Origin: Streptomyces varsoviensis
Lineage (GTDB): Bacteria > Actinomycetota > Actinomycetes > Streptomycetales > Streptomycetaceae
Assembly: GCF_000718635.1 (NCBI RefSeq)
Contig: NZ_JOBF01000013.1
Span: 372,001 to 436,000 of the forward strand
Reading direction: 5' to 3'
Length of the DNA stretch: 64,000 bases
The notes under the pieces are model-generated. The model worked only from the letters and a program-made list of their open reading frames with translations, ran no database searches and was not told the DNA's origin. Below are positions 34,052 through 42,803 of the stretch, piece after piece (the stretch's first letter is position 1; each line of letters starts with the position of its first letter). The position numbers were made by a program, and so were the translations under genes.

Positions 34052-35066
34052 TCCCGGTCCGCTTGACGGTCGACAGGATCGGGACCGTCTCGATGCCGGT
34101 GATCCGCTCCAGCGCGCCGACCGTGGTGGTGAGGAACGCGTAGAGCGCGTCCAGATCGGCCGCGGCCACCGCGACCAGCAGATTGGCCGGCCCGGTGGTG
34201 GCCGCCGCGAACCGCACCTGCGGGTGGTCGCTCAGCGCCCGCGCCGTCTCCTCCAGCCCGCCGGGCGTCACCGTGATCCACAGCAGCGCCTCGGCGTGCA
34301 CGCCCAGCAGTGCCAGATCCACCTCGGTCGCCGGCCGCACGGCCCCGTCGCGTACGAGCGCGTCCAGCCGGCGTCGCGCGGTGAGCGCCGAGACCCCCGC
34401 GCGGTGCCCCAACTCCCCGTACGTGGCACGGCCGTCCGCCGCCAGGGCCTCTACGAGCGCGTCGTCGACGGCGGTTACGGGCGTGCCGGCGGTTACGGGT
34501 GTGTCGACGGGTACGGGCGTGTCGGCGGGTACGGGCGCGGCTTCCCGTACGGCGGTGGTGACGGGGCCGGGGGAGAGGAGGGCTAGCTGCTCAGGGGTCA
34601 GGAGCCCGGCCGTCCACCGCAGCGACGCCGGATGGACACGCATGAGACTGTGCGCGGTCCAGGAGTCGACGGCGGCGGTGGCGGGCAGATCGCGCAGCAG
34701 CAGCGCGTTGCGGGCGTCGGGACCGGCCAGGAACACGATCGTGCAGATCTCGTCGCCGCCGCCCATCACATCCACCCACACCGTGTCCTGCCGGCGCGCC
34801 AGCGTGGCCGCGACCGCGCGAATGCGCTGCGGGCGGCAGCGGACGCGCAACGCCATCGGGACGAGCCCGGTGAAGTGGGCGGGGCTGCGCACCGCCGTCG
34901 CCCGCAGCGTCCCGTCCTGGAACAGCGGCGCGGCCCGGCGCACGACCGTACGTTCCGAAATGCCCAGACACGCGGCGACGGTGCGCCAGGAGGCGCGGGG
35001 CGACGCGAGGAGCACGGCGGTGATCCGGCGGTCTGTCTCGTCGAGGGAGTGGCGCACATTCGGCAT
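34020..35066 (-). CDS. Lrp/AsnC-type regulator, duplicated (two HTH and two ligand-binding halves)
   Basis: 348 residues, about twice an ordinary AsnC protein. The first unit has HTH SLDETDRRITAVLLASPRAS and VAACLGISERTVVRRAAPL with a RAM-like domain. The second has DALVEALAADGRATYGELGH and AGVSALTARRRLDAL and ends AAADLDALYAFLTTTVGALE. A Pro/Val/Thr linker (VPADTPVPVDTPVTAGTPVT) joins them. Such fusions act as a built-in dimer that senses an amino acid. It is divergent from the carboxylesterase gene at 35210 and may regulate it. ATG at 35066. Confidence 0.85.
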   Translation of the reverse strand: MPNVRHSLDETDRRITAVLLASPRASWRTVAACLGISERTVVRRAAPLFQDGTLRATAVRSPAHFTGLVPMALRVRCRPQRIRAVAATLARRQDTVWVDVMGGGDEICTIVFLAGPDARNALLLRDLPATAAVDSWTAHSLMRVHPASLRWTAGLLTPEQLALLSPGPVTTAVREAAPVPADTPVPVDTPVTAGTPVTAVDDALVEALAADGRATYGELGHRAGVSALTARRRLDALVRDGAVRPATEVDLALLGVHAEALLWITVTPGGLEETARALSDHPQVRFAAATTGPANLLVAVAAADLDALYAFLTTTVGALERITGIETVPILSTVKRTGIIRRSPHSAW

Positions 35067-35209
35067 GCTAGGCCGCTTCCGTGTCCGTATTTCTCCTTGA
35101 GAGTGGAGAATCATGGCCACAATCGGCTGGAGCCCGTAAAACGATCACGAGGTCGATGACGAGACCGGCGACGAGACCGGTGCGGGGTGCGCACAGGGAG
35201 GCGACGACG

Positions 35210-36649
35210 ATGACGGACGGCGCGAGGACGGACGGGGCGGCGGTGGGCGAGGCGACGGTGGGCGAGGCGACGGTGGGCGAGGCGACGGCCCCGGCAGCCG
35301 CCGTGGAAGACCGCCCGGTCGTGACGACGGACCGGGGCCGGGTACGGGGGGTGGTGGAAGGCGCGGTGGCGGCCTTCCGCGGCATCCCGTACGCGGCGTC
35401 GCCGGTGGGGAAGCTGCGCTTCGCGCCGCCACGGCCGCATGAGGGCTGGTCCGAGACGCGGGACGCGGCGCGATCGGGCCCGTCCGTGCCGCAGAACGCG
35501 TCGCGGCTGGAGGCGGTGATGGGCAAGCGCGTCCCGAACTGGGCGGAGGCCGACTCGCTCAACCTGAACGTATGGACTCCGGCGAGGCTGCTGAGCGAGT
35601 CGGAGCGCGACGGCCGACGCCCGGTCCTGCTGTGGTTCCACGGTGGGGGTTTTACATCGGGTTCAGGTGGTTGGGACTGGTACGACGGCGGGCGCCTGGC
35701 GGCCCTGGGCGACATCGTGGTCGTGACGGCCAACTACCGCTTGGGGCCGCTGGGCTACCTCCACCTGCCGGAGCCCGGCACTGACAACGTCGGCGTGCGC
35801 GACCAGGCGGCGGTGCTGCGCTGGGTGCACGCCAACGCCGAGGCCTTCGGCGGCGACCCCGGCGCGATCACGGTCGGCGGCCAGTCGGCGGGCGCGTACG
35901 CGTCCCTGGCCCTGGCGCTCGTACCGGAGACCCGCCCGCTGATCCGCCGCGTGATCGCCCAGAGCGGCCCCTGGGGCATGGAGCCGCAGGACCCGGACAA
36001 GGCGCGGGACCACACGGCGGCGCTGGTACGCCTCCTGGGCGTGGACAGCGCCCCCAACCCCGGCGACGCGCTCCGCGAACTCCCCGTCGAACGCCTCCTC
36101 GCCGCCTACGCCCAACTCTCCGCCGACCTGGCCGTGTCGGGCCACATCGACCCGCCGCTGTTCCCGGTCCTGGGCGGCGCCGGAATGCCGTCGAGCCCGC
36201 TGCCGCAGGCGGTCGCGAACGGGGACCTGGGGGAGACCGGCCTGCTGATCGGCACGGTGAAGGACGAAATGACGGCCTTCGTAGGAGCCGGCCCCCACGC
36301 CCAGCCCCTCACGGACACCGTGATGCGCACCCCCACCCTCGAAATCGCCGCCGCCCGCGCCGAACAGGGCGCCCCGCCATACGTCTACGAATTCGACCGC
36401 GAGTCACCGGACAATTCGGGTTTGGGGGCAACTCACTGCTCCGAACTCCCCTTCCTCTTCGGCACATTCGACGCCTTCGCCGCCAGCCCCATGCTCGGCC
36501 ACCCGACTCCGTCGGACCGCACCCTCTCCACGGCCTTCGCCTCCGCCTTCGCCGCCTTCGTGGCCACGGGCTCCCCGACCGGCGAGGGCCTTGCCCCTTG
36601 GGAGGCTTACGGGACCGGGGAGGGGGACGGAGTGAAGCGGTTCGGGTAG
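35210..36649 (+). CDS. Type-B carboxylesterase
   Basis: Alpha/beta-hydrolase of the carboxylesterase/para-nitrobenzyl esterase family. The nucleophile is in GGQSAGAYAS, the oxyanion loop is LWFHGGGFTSGSG, the acid is likely Glu in TVKDEMTAF, and the histidine is in GATHCSELPF. The N-terminus starts with a low-complexity stretch containing three exact VGEAT repeats from 15-bp DNA repeats. No signal peptide, so a cytosolic esterase. ATG at 35210 has GGGAGG nine bases upstream. 479 residues. Divergent from the double Lrp gene. Confidence 0.9.
   Translation: MTDGARTDGAAVGEATVGEATVGEATAPAAAVEDRPVVTTDRGRVRGVVEGAVAAFRGIPYAASPVGKLRFAPPRPHEGWSETRDAARSGPSVPQNASRLEAVMGKRVPNWAEADSLNLNVWTPARLLSESERDGRRPVLLWFHGGGFTSGSGGWDWYDGGRLAALGDIVVVTANYRLGPLGYLHLPEPGTDNVGVRDQAAVLRWVHANAEAFGGDPGAITVGGQSAGAYASLALALVPETRPLIRRVIAQSGPWGMEPQDPDKARDHTAALVRLLGVDSAPNPGDALRELPVERLLAAYAQLSADLAVSGHIDPPLFPVLGGAGMPSSPLPQAVANGDLGETGLLIGTVKDEMTAFVGAGPHAQPLTDTVMRTPTLEIAAARAEQGAPPYVYEFDRESPDNSGLGATHCSELPFLFGTFDAFAASPMLGHPTPSDRTLSTAFASAFAAFVATGSPTGEGLAPWEAYGTGEGDGVKRFG
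35243..35287 (+). repeat. Three identical 15-bp repeats in the esterase leader
   Basis: GTGGGCGAGGCGACG occurs three times in perfect tandem, encoding VGEAT each time. Frame is preserved. Confidence 0.95.
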
Positions 36650-36656
36650 GGCTACG

Positions 36657-36696
36657 CGAAGGGCGGGCCGCCGGTGAGTCGACGGCCCGCCCTTCG
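36657..36696. terminator. Hairpin between esterase and acetyltransferase genes
   Basis: Fourteen-base arms (36657-36670 and 36683-36696; CGAAGGGCGGGCCG and its complement) flank a 12-base loop between two convergent stop codons. Confidence 0.85.
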
Positions 36697-36712
36697 TCTG
36701 TTGCGTCCGCGC

Positions 36713-37720
36713 TCAGCCCAGTTCGAGGCTGGTGACGCCGTACGTGCGTGCTGTTCCGACGGACGGTGCGGGTCCGGCGTACATGCGGACGGTGTGCGAG
36801 GCGGGTGCGAGACCGTGGGCCGTGGCGAGGTCGTGGGCGGAGCGCTGGGGGTCGGGAACGTCGAGGGAAACCGTCTCCTCCGGGCCAAGACCGGCGGTGA
36901 GGCTGTCGAAGAGCGCCTCGGCGGCCTCGCGGCTGTCGGCGAACAGCGGCCCGACGCGGTGGCCGTCGCGGGCGGGGCGCAGCACTCCGTACCCGGCCAC
37001 CTGACCGTCGCGCAGGTGTACGCGCGCGGTACGACCGGCGGCCGTCAGCCATCGGCCGAGGAAGGCCCGGCGGTCGGCGGGGAAGCACCGCCGGTCGTAC
37101 GCGGCGATGGCGTCGAGGTGGTCCGCGGTGACGGGGACGGTCGCCGTGCCCGCGCCCGTACGGGCCGGGTCCGTGTCCGGGCCCGTACGCGCCGTACCCG
37201 CGCCCGTACGGCCGGAATTCGCGCCCGTACGCGCCGCTCCCGCGCCCGTACGGTCGGAATTCGCGCCCGTGGCGGCGGGCCCCGCGTCCGTACGTACCGG
37301 GCCCTCTCCCGCGCGGGGGCGGCCCGTGTAGCGGATGGTCTGGTACGCGGTCTCGAAACCGGCCCGCTGGTATGTGGCCTGCTGGGCGGGGACGCCGTCC
37401 AGGCCGACGGTCCGGGTGCCGGCGTGCGGGAACGCCGTGCGCCAGGTGGCGAGGCCGAGGCCCCGGCCGCGGTGGTCGGGGCGGACCATGTAGTAGCCCA
37501 GGAACGCGTACTCGTCCGAGTAGTTGGCGACCGATATCGCCGATACGGGCGCGGCGCCCGGCTCCAGGCGGCCGACGAAGAAGCCGGCCGGGTCGATCGG
37601 GTGGAAGGTGGCCGTGTCGCCGCGGCCGGGGTTCCACCCCTCCTCGGCGGCCCACTCCTCCACCTGGTGCCATTCGTCCAGGGAGGCGGTGCTGACGGTG
37701 AGTTCGCCGAGGGGGTGCAT
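36713..37720 (-). CDS. Tandem-GNAT acetyltransferase with repeat linker
   Basis: 335 residues in two halves. The first is a canonical GNAT domain with the acetyl-CoA loop VRPDHRGRGLGLATW and VPAQQATYQRAGFETAY. The second resembles the YitH/Acetyltransf_18 companion domain (DHLDAIAAYDRRCFPADRRA, DGQVAGYGVLRPARDGHRVG). Between them lies a Gly/Ala/Thr/Arg linker of seven-residue repeats (RTGANSG, RTGAGTA). Start ATG 37720. Substrate unknown. It lies about 100 bp downstream of the permease gene on the same strand. Confidence 0.85.
   Translation of the reverse strand: MHPLGELTVSTASLDEWHQVEEWAAEEGWNPGRGDTATFHPIDPAGFFVGRLEPGAAPVSAISVANYSDEYAFLGYYMVRPDHRGRGLGLATWRTAFPHAGTRTVGLDGVPAQQATYQRAGFETAYQTIRYTGRPRAGEGPVRTDAGPAATGANSDRTGAGAARTGANSGRTGAGTARTGPDTDPARTGAGTATVPVTADHLDAIAAYDRRCFPADRRAFLGRWLTAAGRTARVHLRDGQVAGYGVLRPARDGHRVGPLFADSREAAEALFDSLTAGLGPEETVSLDVPDPQRSAHDLATAHGLAPASHTVRMYAGPAPSVGTARTYGVTSLELG
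37200..37275 (-). repeat. 21-bp in-frame repeat in the acetyltransferase linker
   Basis: Three full units of 21 bp, each containing GCGCCCGTACG, and a partial fourth code for a seven-residue motif on the minus strand. The surrounding 37140-37200 is the same motif, more degenerate. Confidence 0.85.
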
Positions 37721-37822
37721 GGTATTGGCGTTTCCTCTCGCGTAGTTGACGGGCCGTTGGGCCCGGGTGGGGGCGGGGCCCTCTGCCCCGCCTACTGTCC
37801 AGAGCTGTCTGTTCCGCTCCGA

Positions 37823-39361
37823 TCAGATCAGGTCCATGGCTGCCACCTCGTCGGGGCTGCCGTAGCTGACCGGTCCCTGGAAGCGCCGGCGGGCGGTGGC
37901 GAACCACCAGACCGTGGCGATCAGCAGGACCACGGCGAGCGCGATCGGCGCGTAGTTGAAGGAGGCCGGGGTGATCGGGGATGCCTGCGGCAGCATGAAC
38001 AGCACATTGCTGATCACGATCCAGGCGACGGCCACGCCCGCGACGAGCTTGCCGTAACGGCCCAGATTCCAGGGGCCGGGCTGGAAGTCGTTCAGCCGGA
38101 GCCGGAGGAAAATCGGCACGCCGTAGGCGAGGAAGAGCCCCACGACATTGACGCTCACAATGGCCGTGAACGCGGTGTGCGACCACCAGCCCGGTATCAC
38201 CAGCACCAGCGGGCAGGCGGCGGCGAGCCATACGGCCTTGACCGGTGTGCGTGTTCGCGGCGACACGGAATGCCACCAACGGGAGCCGGGCATCGCGCCG
38301 TCGCGGGAGAACGCGAAGATCTGCCGGGTATTGCTGGTCATGTTGGCCAGCCCGCAGAAGAGCATCGCGCCGATCACGATCAGCAGCAGTAGCTTGGCGG
38401 TGCCCGCGCCGAGCGCGTCGATGAGAATCTGCACCGGCGGCGCGGTGGCGCTCGCCTCGTGCGCGTAATCGCGGATCGCGTAGATCAGGGCGAGCATGAG
38501 GATGAGCCCGGCGATCGCGGAGTAGGCGATCGCGCGCATGATGCCCCGGGGCGCGTTGACGGTGGCCTGCACGGTTTCCTCGGACATGTGGAAACTGCCG
38601 TCGAATCCTGTGAAGGTCCAGCTCGTGACGAGCAGGCCGAGCATTCCGCCGTACAACCCGCTGGTGAATCCGGTGTTGTTGGCGAAATGGGTCACGAAGG
38701 AGGCGGGCTGGTGGTGCGTGGGGATCAGCACGAGGGTGAGCACGATGATCACCATGCCGACCAGCAGCCACCACACCGAGATCCGGTTCAGCACGGCGAC
38801 GAGCTGCACGGTGTAGGTGTTGGCCAGCGCCTGGATCAGCAGGATCACGGCGGTGATGGCGACCGTGTGCTGGGCCGTGGCCTGGTAGGAGGGCCACTGC
38901 ATGGAGATGAACGCCTGGATGAAGGTGGCGGCGGCGAAGTTGGTGGCGGCGGTGCCGCCGACCTGCCCGACGAAGTTCAGCCAGCCCGTGTACCAGGACC
39001 AGGCGCCGCGGTGCCGCTTGGCGAGCTTGCCGGCGGAGAAGTACAGGGCGCCGCTGGTCGGGTAGGCGGACGCGATCTCACCCATCGAGGCGCCGACGAA
39101 CAGCACCATGACGGAAACACCGATCCAGCCGAAGACGAGAATCGACGGGCCGCCGGCGTTCATCCCGAAACCGAAGGAGGAGAAGATGCCGGAGATGATG
39201 TTGATGATGGTGAAAGATATCGCGAAGTTGTCGAAGGCCCGGAATCTCCGGGTGAGTTTTCGCGGATACCCCATGGCGTGCAGAGTGGCATCGTCGTCGA
39301 GGGCGTCGGGGACCGGCTCGTGACGTGGTTTCGAGCGGGACAGGGATGTGCGCTCGGACAC
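37823..39361 (-). CDS. APC-superfamily amino acid/GABA permease
   Basis: A 512-residue transporter with 12 predicted membrane helices. The first helix region (FDNFAISFTIINIISGIFSS FGFG) and GWIGVSVMVLFVGASMGEIA belong to the ACT/GABA permease branch. TFTGFDGSFHMSEETVQAT is the conserved region around helix 6. It imports an amino acid or GABA-like amine with protons. GTG at 39361 with AGAAAGG eight bases upstream. The 200-bp upstream stretch is unusually AT/CT-rich on the coding strand and may carry the promoter (TTGACG at about 39532-39527). Confidence 0.88.
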   Translation of the reverse strand: MSERTSLSRSKPRHEPVPDALDDDATLHAMGYPRKLTRRFRAFDNFAISFTIINIISGIFSSFGFGMNAGGPSILVFGWIGVSVMVLFVGASMGEIASAYPTSGALYFSAGKLAKRHRGAWSWYTGWLNFVGQVGGTAATNFAAATFIQAFISMQWPSYQATAQHTVAITAVILLIQALANTYTVQLVAVLNRISVWWLLVGMVIIVLTLVLIPTHHQPASFVTHFANNTGFTSGLYGGMLGLLVTSWTFTGFDGSFHMSEETVQATVNAPRGIMRAIAYSAIAGLILMLALIYAIRDYAHEASATAPPVQILIDALGAGTAKLLLLIVIGAMLFCGLANMTSNTRQIFAFSRDGAMPGSRWWHSVSPRTRTPVKAVWLAAACPLVLVIPGWWSHTAFTAIVSVNVVGLFLAYGVPIFLRLRLNDFQPGPWNLGRYGKLVAGVAVAWIVISNVLFMLPQASPITPASFNYAPIALAVVLLIATVWWFATARRRFQGPVSYGSPDEVAAMDLI

Positions 39362-39564
39362 AAACGTGGCCTTTCTGATGGAGGAGCGGAGAGCGGGAAG
39401 GGAATGGAAGGGAAGAGACGAGAACGGGGAGCCGGTGGGACCCCGGGATTTCTATGGTGGACGACGGCCTGCGGGAGAAAGGTGAAGATGAAGATAAAGA
39501 TTCAGAATGATGTGGCGGAGAAAACGTCAAATCGGTCGGTGGTGGATGGTCGGTGTCGGATTCA

Positions 39565-40521
39565 TCAGGCGGCGCCGGGTACGGGAAGCCCGCACGAACG
39601 CCTCGCCTTGGTCAGTTGCTCCTCCGGTTCGCCGAATGCGCTCCAGGGCATTCGGGATGCGTACGGGCCCATGGCCGTGAATACCTCGCGCGCCTCGAAT
39701 TCGCATTTGGCCATGTAGAGCGCGTGCGCGAGATAGGCGAGGTCCAGGACCGGTGTGAAGGGGTAGCCGGCCACCTGGGGAAACCAACCGTGATAGATGC
39801 CCATCGCGGTCGCGCGCCATTGCGGCTGCTCCCAGGTCCGGTCGGCCAGCAGGGCGTTGGGGTCGTAGTCCTCGACCAGGGCCACCAGGGGGAGCAGCCG
39901 CAGCGCGGACGTGGTGGGGGCGCGCTGGCTGAGGAAGGAGGCGACGTCCCAGCGAGCGCTGGCGGAGCCGCCGTGGCGTGTGAAGAAGTACGCGAGGAAG
40001 CGGTGGTGCGCCTCCCGGTTCCAGGGGTCGAGCCGCAGAATGCGAGCGAAGAGATACCAGGGCCCGGGCGGCGCGGTCAGCAGCCCCGGGGGCGCGGGGT
40101 CGCGCGCCTTCTGGAGCCGGGCGAGCGCGAGTTGTATCACCCATGGCGTGGGGTCCTCGGGCAGCATCTCGGCCGCCCGTTCGCAGGCGCTCTGCGCTAT
40201 CCGTACGAGCGCCCCTTGGCGCCGGTCGTGCGCGTCGGCCATGCGCAGCGCGCGCAGCATCGCCACCCGTGCCCAGAGCAGCGCGGCTTCCGCCCCTGGT
40301 TCCTCCGCTAACCACCGTTCGGCCAGATCCGAGTCGGCCGCCTCGGAAGCCAGTACCAGAGAACGGTGCGCTCGGAGGTCGAATTTGCCGCGGGCGTCCT
40401 TCAACGCTTCATGCGCACTGAGATACCGACCGGTTCGCACGTCCATACAGGCTCGCGCCAACTGACGATCATCGGCCGCCGGACGCCACACATACTGCCC
40501 CTCGAACGCGTCAACAGCCAC
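39565..40521 (-). CDS. Uncharacterised helical-repeat protein
   Basis: 318 residues, almost entirely alpha-helical with TPR-like pairs (YLSAHEALKDARGKFDLRAH, LVRIAQSACERAAEML, LFARILRLDPWNREAHHRFL). Trp/Tyr-rich patches occur near the C-terminus (IYHGWFPQVAGYPFTPVLDL). It has no signal or membrane segment. GTG at 40521 (VAVDAFEGQYVW) sits behind GGGAGGGG. I know the type only as a conserved Streptomyces protein of unknown function, perhaps a regulatory scaffold. It is divergent from the MerR-type gene. Confidence 0.72.
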   Translation of the reverse strand: MAVDAFEGQYVWRPAADDRQLARACMDVRTGRYLSAHEALKDARGKFDLRAHRSLVLASEAADSDLAERWLAEEPGAEAALLWARVAMLRALRMADAHDRRQGALVRIAQSACERAAEMLPEDPTPWVIQLALARLQKARDPAPPGLLTAPPGPWYLFARILRLDPWNREAHHRFLAYFFTRHGGSASARWDVASFLSQRAPTTSALRLLPLVALVEDYDPNALLADRTWEQPQWRATAMGIYHGWFPQVAGYPFTPVLDLAYLAHALYMAKCEFEAREVFTAMGPYASRMPWSAFGEPEEQLTKARRSCGLPVPGAA

Positions 40522-40781
40522 GATCCCCTCCCGATCCCGAAGACGGCACCAGTCACGCGTACGTCCCGTCCGTACTGAATTCAATCGGATCTTTTCGCAA
40601 GATCCACCAGCAGCGGGCCATACCCTACTCACCGCTAAGGCGTATCGAAACTAGTCGCCTGGAATATCTGGTTCCATACCGTTTAGGGTTTCTACCGGTT
40701 ATCCGTGTCCCGAGGGTTTGTGCATGCGTTTGGCATATGCCAGACGACAAACCGGGGTACGGCGGAAGCGAACATTCCGGC
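40522..40781. other. Part of the divergent region before the MerR gene
   Basis: AT-richer than its surroundings. It contains the 12-bp palindrome TGGCATATGCCA at 40731-40742 and two similar TACCG(G/T)TT words (about 40677 and 40693). No gene was recognised. Confidence 0.45.
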
Positions 40782-40812
40782 TTGTGGTTGACGCAACGTC
40801 AACTCCTACGGT
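40782..40812 (+). promoter_or_regulatory. MerR-type promoter and operator
   Basis: A -35-like TTGTGG (40782-40787) and a -10-like TACGGT (40807-40812) are 19 bp apart, the long spacer typical of MerR-controlled promoters. The spacer is filled by the perfect dyad GTTGACG-CAA-CGTCAAC (40787-40803). The regulator gene starts 46 bp downstream, so autoregulation is expected. Confidence 0.72.
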
Positions 40813-40857
40813 CGTACGCACGGCCGGAACGACCGGCCCGGTGATGGGAGACAGGAC

Positions 40858-41628
40858 ATGGCCTGGTCGATCGCGGAGGTGTCCCGGATGTCCGGGGTGA
40901 CATCCCGGACCCTGCGGCACTACGACGCGATCGGCCTGCTGCCGCCGGCGCGGACCGGGAGCAACGGACTCCGTTACTACGAGGAGTCCGAACTGCTGCG
41001 GTTGCAGCAGATCCTGCTGATGCGGGAGTTGGGCGTGGGGCTGCGCGAGATCCGCGCGGCCCTCGACAGCCGGACCGACCGGGTGACCGTACTCCGCGAG
41101 CACCACCAGCGGCTGCTGGCGGAACGGCACCGGCTGGAGACGCTCGCCCGCACGGTCGCGCGCACCATCGCCGAACTGGAGGACCAGGAGGACACCGTGG
41201 AGAACAACGGCACGATGAAGATCAACCGGCCGGAGAACCTGTTCGAGGGCTTCGACCCCGACTACGACGACACCGAGGTGCGCGAGCGCTGGCCGGCCGC
41301 GTGGGAGGAGGCCCAGCCGGCCATCCAGGCGATGACCGACGCCGACAAGGAGCGCTGGCAGCGCGAGGTCACCGCCCAGATGATCCGCCTCGCCGACCTC
41401 ATGGCCGCTGGCGCCCCCGCAGCCCACCCCACGGTCCAGGCCGAGATCGCCACCCACTACCAGGGCGTCTGCCAGTACTGGACCCCCAACGCGGAGGCCT
41501 ACAAGGGCCTCGGCCGCACCTACGTCGAAGACCCCCGCATGAGCGCCAACTACGACAAGATCGCCCCCGGCCTCGCCGAGTACCAGGCCGCCGCGATGAC
41601 GGTATACGCGGACGACCACCTGAACTGA
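40858..41628 (+). CDS. MerR-family regulator with TipAS antibiotic-recognition domain (TipA/SkgA-like)
   Basis: Residues about 1-70 are a MerR winged helix (WSIAEVSRMSGVTSRTLRHY, NGLRYYEESELLRLQQIL). A coiled-coil linker runs to about residue 110, then a TipAS-like domain (FEGFDPDYDDTEVRERW, WQREVTAQMIRLADLMAAG, YVEDPRMSANYDKIAPGLAE). In TipAL this domain binds thiopeptides and a Cys reacts with the drug. Here the matching position in EAYKGLGRTYVED has no Cys; the only nearby one is in GVCQYW. A methionine at about residue 119 (MKINRPENLF) could start a short form, as in tipA. ATG at 40858. Confidence 0.88.
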   Translation: MAWSIAEVSRMSGVTSRTLRHYDAIGLLPPARTGSNGLRYYEESELLRLQQILLMRELGVGLREIRAALDSRTDRVTVLREHHQRLLAERHRLETLARTVARTIAELEDQEDTVENNGTMKINRPENLFEGFDPDYDDTEVRERWPAAWEEAQPAIQAMTDADKERWQREVTAQMIRLADLMAAGAPAAHPTVQAEIATHYQGVCQYWTPNAEAYKGLGRTYVEDPRMSANYDKIAPGLAEYQAAAMTVYADDHLN

Positions 41629-41728
41629 CGGTCGGATAGGCCCTTCCCTCGGCCGTCCGCAGCCCCCGGGCCGTCGCTCGGCGGTGGGGCTGCGGCACCG
41701 ACACGAAAACCGACGCGAAACAGGAAAA

Positions 41729-41770
41729 ACACCGCTCGCCGGAGGGCTCTCAGCCTCCGGCGAGCGGTGT
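41729..41770 (-). terminator. Intrinsic terminator of sodN, 17-bp stem plus U tract
   Basis: Seventeen-base arms (41729-41745 and 41754-41770) flank an 8-base loop. On the minus strand the stem is followed by TTTTTCC, a classical Rho-independent terminator for sodN. The symmetric stem can also stop the convergent MerR transcript. Confidence 0.93.
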
Positions 41771-41806
41771 GTCGTGAGCATGCTGACAACGGTCAGCAGG
41801 GCCGGG

Positions 41807-42202
41807 TCAGCCCTTCTTGGTCTCCCAGAAGATCTTGTCGATCTGGGCGATGTGGTCGAGGGCGTCCTGGCCGGTCTTGGGGTCGGTGGAGCCCTTGGCC
41901 GTGCTCAGGGCCTTGAGGGTGTCGTTGACGAGCTGGTGGAGCTCCGGGTACTTCTCGAAGTGCGGGGGCTTGAAGTAGTCGCTCCACAGCACCGAGACGT
42001 GGTGCTTGGCGAGTTCGGCGCGCTGCTCCTTGATGACGGTGGCGCGGGCGCGGTAGTGGGGGTCGTCGTTGGCCTGGTACTTCTCCTGGATGGCCTTGAC
42101 CGACTCGGCCTCGATGCGGGCCTGGGCCGGGTCATAGACGCCGCAGGGGAGGTCGCAGTGCGCGCTGACCTTTACTTTTGGGGCGAACAGGCGGGAAAGC
42201 AT
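41807..42202 (-). CDS. sodN: Nickel superoxide dismutase
   Basis: Converts superoxide to hydrogen peroxide and oxygen with a single Ni ion. The Ni-hook HCDLPCGVYDPA follows a 14-residue propeptide (MLSRLFAPKVKVSA); after cleavage, His-1, Cys-2 and Cys-6 bind nickel. 131 residues, the standard length. ATG at 42202 follows GAGGAAGGA. It is divergent from sodX, the protease that removes the propeptide, a fixed arrangement in Streptomyces. In S. coelicolor sodN is nickel-induced and counter-regulated with sodF by Nur; no Nur box was identified here. Confidence 0.97.
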   Translation of the reverse strand: MLSRLFAPKVKVSAHCDLPCGVYDPAQARIEAESVKAIQEKYQANDDPHYRARATVIKEQRAELAKHHVSVLWSDYFKPPHFEKYPELHQLVNDTLKALSTAKGSTDPKTGQDALDHIAQIDKIFWETKKG

Positions 42203-42341
42203 GTGCTGTCCTTCCTCGTGATCGTCTTCTCAGGTGCGAGATTACTCGCTGTGGGAAGGCTTTTCTCGGGTGCCCCGGGGTGCTTAGGACAAAAGTCCAG
42301 TGTCAGTCTGGGACAGGCGGAGGACCGGACCGGGAGGTGCC

Positions 42342-42803
42342 GTGAATCAGGAGCTGGTGTACGACCGCGGGCAGGAGCGGGATCGCGAGCGTCGGGGACT
42401 GCTGCGGATCGGGCTGGCGGAGGTGTACAACCCATCGATGGTGCCCACCCTGAACCCGGGCGACCACCTGGTGGTGCAGTACGGCGCGCCGGTCCGGCCC
42501 GGCGACATCGTGCTGATGCGCCATCCGTTCCGGCAGGACCTGCTGATCGTCAAGCGCGCCGTCGAGCGGCGCGAGGGCGGCTGGTGGGTGCTGGGCGACA
42601 ACCCCTATGTGGAGAACGACAGCCGCGAGTTCGGCGCCGTCCCCGATGAGTTCGTCGTCGCCCGCGCCGTCGTCCGGCTGCGCCGCCCGCCGCGCGCCGG
42701 TCAGCGGTCGGCGGTGGCGCTGCTCTCCTGGGCCGCCTCCGCGGTCCGGCCCGTGCTGCGTTCCTCGCCGCGCTCTTCGCCTCGGTCCTCGTTCGCCCGG
42801 TAG
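42342..42803 (+). CDS. sodX: Nickel-type superoxide dismutase maturation protease
   Basis: S26 (signal-peptidase-like) serine protease that trims the SodN propeptide. The Ser-Lys dyad is S32 (YNPSMVPTLNPGDHLVV) and K71 (DLLIVKRAVERR); the box GGWWVLGDNPYVENDSREFG is the conserved S26 C-terminal motif. There is no N-terminal membrane anchor, consistent with cytosolic processing. GTG at 42342 follows GGGAGG. The C-terminal 45 residues (AVALLSWAASAVRPVLRSSP, then Ser/Arg/Pro) overlap the convergent CGNR gene by 103 bp and are probably not essential. 153 residues. Confidence 0.93.
   Translation: MNQELVYDRGQERDRERRGLLRIGLAEVYNPSMVPTLNPGDHLVVQYGAPVRPGDIVLMRHPFRQDLLIVKRAVERREGGWWVLGDNPYVENDSREFGAVPDEFVVARAVVRLRRPPRAGQRSAVALLSWAASAVRPVLRSSPRSSPRSSFAR

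Noticed and set aside
42203..42341. A Nur operator or antisense sodF-like RNA between sodN and sodX
   Set aside because: No TTGCAA-type dyad or terminator-bounded transcript could be identified.
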